From: Mycobacterium intermedium
GTDB lineage: Bacteria > Actinomycetota > Actinomycetes > Mycobacteriales > Mycobacteriaceae
Reading direction: 5' to 3'
Assembly (NCBI RefSeq): GCF_002086275.1
Contig: NZ_MVHT01000067.1
Location: forward strand, 1-37,215
Length of the DNA: 37,215 bases
In this document: positions 16,730 through 22,181 of the stretch, in pieces
How the letters are laid out: every line of letters begins with the position of its first letter
Position numbering within the stretch: position 1 is the first letter of the stretch
The notes under the pieces: generated by a model
The model's database searches: none
What the model was told of the DNA's origin: nothing
Seen by the model: only the letters and a program-made list of their open reading frames with translations
Translations under genes and position numbers: made by a program

Positions 16730-17550
16730 ATTCGGCCTATCCCGGCGCCATGGCGCCCATCGGTATTTTCGACTCCGGCGTCGGCGGATTGACGGTCGCC
16801 CGGGCGATCATCGACCAATTGCCGGACGAGGACATCATCTACGTCGGCGATACGGGCAACGGCCCTTACGGTCCGCTGCCCATCCCGGAGATCCGCGCCC
16901 ACGCGCTGGCCATCGGCGACGACCTGGTCAGCCGCGGCGTGAAGGCACTGGTGATCGCGTGCAACTCGGCGTCGGCGGCATGCCTGCGGGACGCGCGTGA
17001 GCGTTACGACGTTCCCGTCGTCGAGGTGATCCTGCCGGCCGTGCGGCGCGCGGTGGCCGCCACGCGCACCGGCCGCATCGGCGTCATCGGGACTCGGGCG
17101 ACCATCACGTCACACGCCTACCAGGACGCGTTCGCCGCCGCCCGCGACACCGAAATCACCGCTGTCGCTTGCCCGCGTTTCGTGGACTTCGTCGAGCGCG
17201 GAGTCACCAGTGGCCGTCAGGTGCTCGGACTGGCCGAGGGTTACTTGGAGCCACTGCAACTGGCTGGGGTCGACACGCTCGTGCTCGGCTGCACCCACTA
17301 CCCGCTGTTGTCCGGCTTGATCCAACTCGTGATGGGGGAGGACGTCACCTTGGTGTCCAGCGCCGAGGAGACGGCCAAACAAGTGCTCCGGGTGCTCACC
17401 GAGATGGATCTCCTGCGTCCGCACGATGCTCCGCCCGCGACCCGGCTCTTCGAGGCCACGGGCGACCCCGAGGCGTTCATCAAACTCGCCGCGCGATTCC
17501 TCGGACCCGCCGTAACGGGCGTTGAACCTATCCGCCACACGACCGTTTAG
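16726..17550 (+). CDS. murI: Glutamate racemase MurI
   Basis: Interconverts L- and D-glutamate to supply D-Glu for peptidoglycan. The two catalytic cysteines are in place (Cys79 in VIACNSASAA, Cys189 in LGCTHYPLL), together with the N-terminal FDSGVGGLTV (Asp16) and the GDTGNGPYGP loop. Length is 274 aa against about 271 in M. tuberculosis. The ATG chosen overlaps the rhomboid stop; an internal ATG eight codons later is also possible. Cytosolic, essential in most mycobacteria. Confidence 0.97.
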   Translation: MNSAYPGAMAPIGIFDSGVGGLTVARAIIDQLPDEDIIYVGDTGNGPYGPLPIPEIRAHALAIGDDLVSRGVKALVIACNSASAACLRDARERYDVPVVEVILPAVRRAVAATRTGRIGVIGTRATITSHAYQDAFAAARDTEITAVACPRFVDFVERGVTSGRQVLGLAEGYLEPLQLAGVDTLVLGCTHYPLLSGLIQLVMGEDVTLVSSAEETAKQVLRVLTEMDLLRPHDAPPATRLFEATGDPEAFIKLAARFLGPAVTGVEPIRHTTV

Positions 17551-17628
17551 TAGGTATGCCTATGAATCCTCCCCCTAATGCGGCGATGTTTTCTCCATCG
17601 TGGTAGCGGGCATGGCACAGTAGTGTCC

Positions 17629-18399
17629 GTGCGCATAACCGTGCTCGGGTGCTCGGGCAGCGTCGTGGGTCCCGATTCCCCCGCGTCGGGCTATCTGTTG
17701 AGGGCCCCCGACACGACTCCGATCGTCATCGACTTTGGTGGCGGTGTGCTGGGCGCGCTGCAACGGCATCTGGATCCCGGTGCGGTGAACGTGTTTCTGT
17801 CGCACCTGCACGCCGATCACTGTCTGGATCTGCCCGGCCTGTTCGTCTGGCGGCGGTACCACCCCTCCAAGCCCACCGGTAAGGCGTTGCTGTACGGACC
17901 GAGCGACACCTGGTCGCGGTTGGGCGCGGCGTCGTCTCCCTATGGCGGCGAAATCGACGACTGTTCGGACATCTTCGATATCCGCCACTGGGTCGACGGT
18001 CAGCCCGTGCAAGTGGGCGCGCTCACGGTGGTGCCGCGGGTCGTCGCCCACCCGACCGAGTCGTACGGCATGCGCTTCACCGATCCCAGCGGAGCGACGC
18101 TGGTGTTCAGCGGTGACACCGGCGCTTGCGACCAACTCGTCGAACTGGCCCAGGGTGCCGACGTCTTCCTGTGCGAGGCCTCCTGGACGCACTCGCCGGA
18201 CCGCCCGCCCGATCTTCATCTGTCCGGCACCGAGGCCGGCCAGGCCGCGGCGCGGGCCGGAGTGCGTGAGTTGTTGTTGACGCACATCCCGCCGTGGACC
18301 TCGCGGGAAGACGTGATCAGCGAGGCCAAGGCCGAGTTCGACGGTCCCGTGCACGCCGTGGTGCCCGGCGAGACGTTCGAAGTACGGCGGGCCGGCTAA
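17629..18399 (+). CDS. Metallo-beta-lactamase-fold cyclic nucleotide phosphodiesterase (Rv1339 homologue)
   Basis: A cytosolic MBL-fold hydrolase of 256 aa. The metal ligands are SHLHADH (His59, His61, Asp63, His64 from this start), with later ligands in VVAHPTESYG, FSGDTGACD and LLTHIPPW. The M. tuberculosis orthologue Rv1339 is an atypical class II cAMP phosphodiesterase that lowers cAMP; assignment here is by close sequence recall. The frame opens at an ATG at 17578, but the fold begins at RITVLGCSGSV, so I place the start at the GTG at 17629; GTG 17623 and ATG 17578 remain possible. It lies 78 bp after murI and 32 bp before rph. Confidence 0.9.
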   Translation: MRITVLGCSGSVVGPDSPASGYLLRAPDTTPIVIDFGGGVLGALQRHLDPGAVNVFLSHLHADHCLDLPGLFVWRRYHPSKPTGKALLYGPSDTWSRLGAASSPYGGEIDDCSDIFDIRHWVDGQPVQVGALTVVPRVVAHPTESYGMRFTDPSGATLVFSGDTGACDQLVELAQGADVFLCEASWTHSPDRPPDLHLSGTEAGQAAARAGVRELLLTHIPPWTSREDVISEAKAEFDGPVHAVVPGETFEVRRAG

Positions 18400-18411
18400 T
18401 CGGCGTTGCCC

Positions 18412-18429
18412 CGCCAACTAGGGTTGGCG
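18412..18429. promoter_or_regulatory. Hairpin and -10 hexamer immediately before rph
   Basis: CGCCAAC-TAGG-GTTGGCG is a perfect 7-bp stem ending 2 nt before the rph GTG at 18432. The loop and second arm contain TAGGGT (18419-18424), a TANNNT -10 match 7 nt before the GTG, compatible with a leaderless rph mRNA. In read-through RNA the hairpin would sit against the start codon. Confidence 0.35.
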
Positions 18430-18431
18430 TC

Positions 18432-19211
18432 GTGTCCAAAAGAGAAGACGGCCGCCTCGACGACGAGATTCGTCCGGTGGTCATCACCCGCGGCTTCACC
18501 CAAAACCCTGCGGGTTCGGTGCTGATCGAATTCGGTCAGACGAAGGTCCTGTGCACCGCCAGCGTCACCGAGGGGGTGCCGCGGTGGCGAAAGGGTTCTG
18601 GGCTGGGCTGGCTCACCGCCGAATACGCAATGCTGCCCTCGGCAACACACACGCGCTCCGACCGAGAATCGGTGCGGGGTCGCGTCGGCGGGCGCACCCA
18701 CGAAATCAGCCGGTTGGTCGGTCGGTCACTGCGGGCCTGCATCGACCTCGCGGCGCTGGGGGAGAACACCATCGCCGTCGACTGCGACGTGCTGCAGGCC
18801 GACGGCGGCACCCGCACCGCGGCCATCACCGGGGCCTATGTCGCGCTGGCCGACGCCGTGACCTACTTGTCCGCGGCGGGCAAGCTGTCGGACCCCAGGC
18901 CGTTGTCGTGCGCCATCGCCGCGATCAGCGTCGGCGTCGTGGACGGCAGGGTTCGCGCCGACCTGCCGTACGAAGAGGACTCACGCGCCGAGGTCGACAT
19001 GAATGTGGTGGCCACCGACACCGGCACCCTAGTCGAGGTGCAGGGCACCGGTGAGGGCGCGACTTTCCCTCGTTCCACGTTGGACAAACTGCTCGATATG
19101 GCCCTGAGCGCCTGCGACAAGTTGTTCGCCGCCCAGCGCGAGGCGTTGGCGTTGCCCTACCCGGGCGAGCTGCCCGAGGGTCCGCCCCGGCCGAAAGCGT
19201 TCGGAAGCTGA
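18432..19211 (+). CDS. rph: Ribonuclease PH
   Basis: Phosphorolytic 3'-5' exoribonuclease that trims tRNA 3' ends. The family signature is intact: N-terminal REDGRLDDEIRPVVITRGF, PRWRKGSGLGWLTAEYAMLPSATHTR, RTHEISRLVGRSLRA, DCDVLQADGGTRTAAI and DLPYEEDSRAEVDMNVV. The GTG start gives 259 aa, the same as RphA of M. tuberculosis. A longer frame begins at 18294 but would lie inside the upstream gene. The stop overlaps the probable CTG start of the nucleotide pyrophosphatase gene, a widespread rph-rdgB pairing. Confidence 0.97.
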   Translation: MSKREDGRLDDEIRPVVITRGFTQNPAGSVLIEFGQTKVLCTASVTEGVPRWRKGSGLGWLTAEYAMLPSATHTRSDRESVRGRVGGRTHEISRLVGRSLRACIDLAALGENTIAVDCDVLQADGGTRTAAITGAYVALADAVTYLSAAGKLSDPRPLSCAIAAISVGVVDGRVRADLPYEEDSRAEVDMNVVATDTGTLVEVQGTGEGATFPRSTLDKLLDMALSACDKLFAAQREALALPYPGELPEGPPRPKAFGS

Positions 19212-19819
19212 CCCGGGTTCTGGTCGCCAGCCGAAACCGTAAGAAGCTGGCCGAACTTCGCCGCGTGCTCGATGCCGCCGGGTTGTCGGAGTTGACGTTG
19301 GTGTCGCTCGACGATGTGGCGGCTTTCGACGAGGCCCCGGAAACGGGCGCTACGTTCGAGGAAAATGCACTGGCCAAGGCGCGCGATGCCTTTGCCGCGA
19401 CCGGTCTGGCGAGCGTTGCCGACGACTCTGGATTGGAGGTCGCCGCGCTCAACCGCATGCCCGGCGTGCTGTCCGCGCGGTGGTCCGGCAGGCACGGCGA
19501 CGACGCCGCCAACAACGCCCTGCTGTTGGCGCAATTGCGCGATGTGCCCGACGAGCGCCGGGGTGCCGCATTCGTCTCCGCCTGCGCCTTGGTGTCGGAG
19601 ACCGACGAAGTTGTGGTGCGCGGTGAATGGCCCGGCACGATCGCCCACGAGCCAAGCGGTGACGGCGGGTTCGGCTACGACCCCATCTTCATTCCGGAGG
19701 GGTCCGAACGGTCCGCGGCGCAACTGAGTCCGGCCGAAAAGGACGCGGTGTCGCATCGCGGCCGGGCACTGGCGTTGTTACTGCCGGCCCTACGCGCTTT
19801 GGCGGCCGGCCGAGCGTGA
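19208..19819 (+). CDS. rdgB: RdgB/HAM1-type XTP/dITP diphosphatase with a non-ATG start
   Basis: Removes non-canonical purine nucleoside triphosphates (dITP, XTP) from the pool. Family motifs: VLVASRNRKKLAELRRVL at the extreme N-terminus, TFEENALAKARDAF, SVADDSGLEVAAL, GDGGFGYDPIF and SPAEKDAVSHRGRAL. The first ATG/GTG codon in frame is GTG 19265, but it would delete the SRNRKK substrate-binding strand. No ATG, GTG or TTG lies in frame between the last codons of rph and that motif. The CTG at 19208, overlapping the rph stop as CTGA, gives 203 aa (204 in M. tuberculosis), so I propose it as a translationally coupled rare start. Confidence 0.88.
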   Translation: MTRVLVASRNRKKLAELRRVLDAAGLSELTLVSLDDVAAFDEAPETGATFEENALAKARDAFAATGLASVADDSGLEVAALNRMPGVLSARWSGRHGDDAANNALLLAQLRDVPDERRGAAFVSACALVSETDEVVVRGEWPGTIAHEPSGDGGFGYDPIFIPEGSERSAAQLSPAEKDAVSHRGRALALLLPALRALAAGRA

Positions 19820-19826
19820 AGCTGGC

Positions 19827-19850
19827 GTGACGCTCGACATCGAGCGTCAC
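19827..19850. terminator. Bidirectional hairpin between convergent genes
   Basis: GTGACGCTCG-ACAT-CGAGCGTCAC is a perfect 10-bp stem with a 4-nt loop in the 55-bp gap between the convergent rdgB and DUF3817 genes. Its position and symmetry fit a shared bidirectional terminator without a U tract. A partial repeat of the arm (GTGACGCT) recurs at about 19868-19875. Confidence 0.65.
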
Positions 19851-19874
19851 CCCAGAGTGCCGTTGGGTGTGACG

Positions 19875-20231
19875 CTAAATGTCGAAGCGAGCCTTGATGT
19901 CCTTGGTCTGAAAGTGCTCGATGATGATCCCGAGCAGCGGCACCGTGCCGGACACCAAAATGCCGAATGTCTTGACGATCGGCCAGCGCACCTTGACCGA
20001 CAAGTTCAGGGTCGCCAACAGATAAATGAAATACACCCAGCCGTGCACCACGCCGATCCATGTCGGTGGGTTGTCCACCTTGACGACGTAGCGGAGCACG
20101 ATCTCGTAGCACAGCGCGATCAGCCAGAGACCCGTCGCCCACGCCATGAACCGGTAGGCGAAGAGGGCGGTGCGGATCTTCTCGCTGGAAAACCCGGCCG
20201 CGGTCTGCTGCGGTGTGTCGGGTGCGGTCAT
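19875..20231 (-). CDS. DUF3817 integral membrane protein (Rv1342c homologue)
   Basis: A 118-aa membrane protein with three predicted transmembrane segments (about residues 25-45, 57-75 and 87-105) and a short cytosolic tail ending KDIKARFDI. The pattern IRTALFAYRFMAWATGLWLIAL with a later WIGVVHGWVYFIYLL is typical of DUF3817. The ATG at 20231 overlaps the lprD stop by 4 bp, so the two are translationally coupled. The frame is open further upstream within lprD but without family similarity. Function unknown. Confidence 0.9.
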   Translation of the reverse strand: MTAPDTPQQTAAGFSSEKIRTALFAYRFMAWATGLWLIALCYEIVLRYVVKVDNPPTWIGVVHGWVYFIYLLATLNLSVKVRWPIVKTFGILVSGTVPLLGIIIEHFQTKDIKARFDI

Positions 20232-20605
20232 GCGGTCGTCCTGTTCTGCTTGTCGGCGTCGTTCTTGGCCAGTTCGGCCAGGTAGGCGTTGTATTCGCGT
20301 AGGGCGGGGTCGTCCGGCGGTGGCTGCGCCGCCCGCGGACGTTCGGGTAGCAGGCCCTCGGGTATCTCGGTGGGAGCGGTCTCCTTCGGCTCCGGTGGCG
20401 CCTCCTCGTACCGAACGAAGGTTCGATAGGCGTAGATGCAGAAGCCGGCGAACAGCGGCCACTGCAGCGCATAGCCGAGGTTCTGGAAGCTGCCGGACAC
20501 CGATTGGTACCTCGTCCACTGCCACCAGGCCAAAGCCAGGCAGCCGCCGGCCGCGATGATCACCAATGCGATCAGCGCGGGCCTGCGACGACGTGTAGTG
20601 GACAC
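20228..20605 (-). CDS. lprD: LprD-like membrane/putative lipoprotein
   Basis: A 125-aa protein with a basic N-terminus, a hydrophobic segment (about 10-28) that includes a weak lipobox (AGGC, Cys22), a second hydrophobic stretch (LQWPLFAGFCIYAY) and a charged, Pro/Glu-rich C-terminal tail. The second hydrophobic segment suggests that it may be a two-pass membrane protein rather than a true lipoprotein. The start is GTG, with TACCGT ending 6 nt upstream (leaderless-type) and AAGGG in between. It is operonic with the DUF3817 gene. Named after Rv1343c by position and sequence recall; function unknown. Confidence 0.85.
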   Translation of the reverse strand: MSTTRRRRPALIALVIIAAGGCLALAWWQWTRYQSVSGSFQNLGYALQWPLFAGFCIYAYRTFVRYEEAPPEPKETAPTEIPEGLLPERPRAAQPPPDDPALREYNAYLAELAKNDADKQNRTTA

Positions 20606-20611
20606 CCCTTG

Positions 20612-20617
20612 ACGGTA
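20612..20617 (-). promoter_or_regulatory. Candidate -10 hexamer for lprD
   Basis: TACCGT on the minus strand ends 6 nt before the lprD GTG, the same hexamer and spacing seen before pncB1. The spacing suggests transcription starting at or beside the start codon. Confidence 0.35.
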
Positions 20618-20629
20618 CCGCGCGTGGAT

Positions 20630-21016
20630 TCAGGACTTGGGGCCGACGAATTCATCGAGCCGTGCCACTGCCGCTTTGCGGTATATGGCGAGGACATAGC
20701 GACGTGACCGAGTCCACGGAATTTCAAGCGCATCAAGCGATTCGCAGATGAGCCCCAGGATGTCTTCGGCAGATAAAGGCCCAGTAGGTAGCAGTATGGC
20801 CCAGGCGGGAGCCTCGCGAAGTCATGTGCCATCCGACAGGGCGCCGATCCCGCCGGCACTCGCGCCCGCACCTGCAAGCCGCAATAGCGCCGATCCCAAA
20901 TCGTTCTGCGGGGTATGCCTGTCTGCCTCGCAGATATCTCGGTCGTTCATGCCGGCTGCAATCAAACCTTGGACGGTCTCGAACTCCTCCGCGGATCGCA
21001 CGTGCGCCCCTCTCAC
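20630..21016 (-). pseudogene. Decayed HTH / LAGLIDADG-endonuclease-like gene
   Basis: Three fragments of one mycobacterial protein family lie in order on the minus strand but in different frames. Fragment 1 (from 21016): RSAEEFETVQGLIAAGMND. Fragment 2, shifted frame: SARQTGIPRRTIWDRRY, completing a helix-turn-helix, then HDFARLPPGPYCYLLGLYL, the start of the LAGLIDADG-type half. Fragment 3, another frame: AEDILGLICESLDALEIPWT through YRKAAVARLDEFVGPKS and a stop at 20630. The centre of the domain after LLGLYL is missing. One frameshift (about 20940) plus an internal deletion (about 20765) explain the pattern. Intact relatives carry an N-terminal HTH and a homing-endonuclease-like domain; family identity is from recall. 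It abuts a tRNA gene. Confidence 0.75.
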
Positions 21017-21090
21017 CTTGGTGCCGAGACCAACTCAAGAGGGGCCGCCGACAGTTATCTTGGTAAGCAGAGCGGTACTATCGGCAACGC

Positions 21091-21177
21091 GCGGGCGTGA
21101 TGAAACTGGCAGACATGATGGCTTTAGGTGCCATTGCTCGAAAGAGCGTGTGGGTTCGAGTCCCTCCGCCCGCACCA
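21091..21177 (+). tRNA. tRNA-Leu (anticodon UAG)
   Basis: Acceptor arms GCGGGCG/CGCCCGC (21091-21097 with 21167-21173), discriminator A and encoded CCA. The anticodon stem ATGGC/GCCAT encloses the loop TTTAGGT, so the anticodon is UAG (reads CUA and other CUN). A long variable arm TGCTC-GAAA-GAGCG is typical of tRNA-Leu. The T arm GTGGG-TTCGAGT-CCCTC has one mismatched pair. The gene is flanked by a decayed gene and by tandem repeats. Confidence 0.95.
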
Positions 21178-21193
21178 CTCAGCTCTCGTCTCG

Positions 21194-21262
21194 CGCCGAG
21201 ATTGCCGCTACGGTCGCGGTTCGACGCGTACCCACAGCCGTCACCGCAATCTCGGCGACGCC
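21194..21262 (+). repeat. 69-bp repeat with terminal inverted repeats, copy 1
   Basis: First of two copies that differ at about 4 of 69 positions. Its ends are inverted repeats (CGCCGAGATTGC and GCAATCTCGGCG) around a GC-rich core containing GGTTCGACGCGTACCCACAG. It could fold as a long hairpin or represent a small non-autonomous mobile element. It starts 17 bp after tRNA-Leu. Confidence 0.75.
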
Positions 21263-21287
21263 GTTATGCGCGCCACGCCGAACCTCT

Positions 21288-21356
21288 CGGCGAGATTGCC
21301 GCCACGGTTGCGGTTCGACGCGTACCCACAGCCGTCACGGCAATCTCGGCGACGCC
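21288..21356 (+). repeat. 69-bp repeat with terminal inverted repeats, copy 2
   Basis: Second copy, offset 94 bp from the first, with the same core and ends GGCGAGATTGCCG and CGGCAATCTCGGCG. The 25-bp spacer between the copies is not repeated. I see no coding signal in the repeat region. Confidence 0.75.
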
Positions 21357-21414
21357 TTCGGACGATGCCTACTCACCTGCCCCGCCTCTGCACCCCTGAG
21401 TTTTGACCGTCGGG

Positions 21415-21433
21415 TAAGGTGACCCTTAGTTTG
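21415..21433. promoter_or_regulatory. Candidate IdeR iron box upstream of tetR-irtA-irtB
   Basis: TAAGGTGACCCTTAGTTTG matches the mycobacterial iron-box consensus TWAGGTWAGSCTWACCTWA at 14 of 19 positions, with the first half (TAAGGT) perfect. It ends 34 bp before the regulator's ATG. irtAB is an established IdeR target in M. tuberculosis, so iron-dependent repression of this operon is likely. Confidence 0.6.
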
Positions 21434-21446
21434 TGGGGGTAACTAA
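21426..21446. promoter_or_regulatory. Inverted repeat, candidate TetR operator
   Basis: Arms TTAGTT (21426-21431) and AACTAA (21441-21446) are separated by 9 nt. The repeat overlaps the iron box and precedes the TetR gene by 21 bp, so it could be an autoregulatory site. The spacer is G-rich and the arms are short, so this is tentative. Confidence 0.35.
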
Positions 21447-21467
21447 CTAGGGCCAGGTGTGCTGTCG

Positions 21468-22181
21468 ATGAAAACCGTCGTGTCTCGTCCGGGTGGTGGA
21501 CGTCCGCCGCTCATCGCGGTGGACGACATCGTTCGGGTGGGCCGCGAACTGGGAATGCGACGGCTGAGCGTCAACGCCGTTGCCGCAAGACTCGGAGTGT
21601 CTGCGACCGCCCTTTACCGGCACGTCGAAAACCGTTGGGAATTGGAGCGTTTGGTCGGGGAAAGCCTGCTCGCCGAACTCGAGCTCCGAGAGGACCCGGA
21701 AGAGGACTTGCAGCGCCATTTGCTTTCGTTCGCGCTGCAGATGTGGCACTTCGTGGTCGACCACCCTGGGCTGGCGGCGTACCTCCAGGTCCTGTTCCCG
21801 CGTGGCGACGCGGGAACCCGGCTGCTGGTCACCGAGGTGGAAGCCCTGAGCCGACGCGGCTACTCCGTGGACGCGGCCATGGTGGTGAGCAGCGCAGTGG
21901 CCACGCTGGCGATCAGTCTCGCGGCACGTGAGGAGAGCAACGCCAGTATCACCGGCGGCGAGCAGGCCAATGGGTTCGCGCAGGAGCGTGAGGCGGTCCT
22001 GGATCAGCTCACGGCCAATGCCCAATTGGGCGCTGCCCATGTCGCCCTGCCCAGGCTGTCGAGTGCGCAGTACGTGCGGCTGTTGTTGGCCGCGTCGATC
22101 CGCGGGCTGGTCGGAGAGATCCCGCCGGGCCGCCCGATCAACGAAGTCGTGGCGCAACATGCCGCGAGAGAGGACATTTGA
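21468..22181 (+). CDS. TetR/AcrR family transcriptional regulator, first gene of the irtAB operon
   Basis: A 237-aa regulator. The N-terminal helix-turn-helix lies in LSVNAVAARLGVSATALYRHVENRWEL, followed by an all-helical ligand domain with HFVVDHPGLAAYLQVLFPRGDAG. The frame opens at a GTG three codons earlier (21459); the ATG at 21468 has AGGTG upstream at suitable spacing. The stop TGA overlaps the irtA ATG by one base (TGATG), so the regulator is co-transcribed with the siderophore importer. In M. tuberculosis I recall mbtK, not a TetR gene, directly before irtA. The ligand is unknown; a siderophore-related effector is only inferred from context. Confidence 0.9.
   Translation: MKTVVSRPGGGRPPLIAVDDIVRVGRELGMRRLSVNAVAARLGVSATALYRHVENRWELERLVGESLLAELELREDPEEDLQRHLLSFALQMWHFVVDHPGLAAYLQVLFPRGDAGTRLLVTEVEALSRRGYSVDAAMVVSSAVATLAISLAAREESNASITGGEQANGFAQEREAVLDQLTANAQLGAAHVALPRLSSAQYVRLLLAASIRGLVGEIPPGRPINEVVAQHAAREDI

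Noticed and set aside
19265..19819. Shorter rdgB call starting at GTG 19265
   Set aside because: It removes the conserved N-terminal ASRNRKK strand needed by the fold; the CTG at 19208 restores it.
20748..21422. 224-aa plus-strand frame through the pseudogene, tRNA and repeats
   Set aside because: It reads through a tRNA gene and non-coding repeats, and the minus strand holds a recognisable gene relic.
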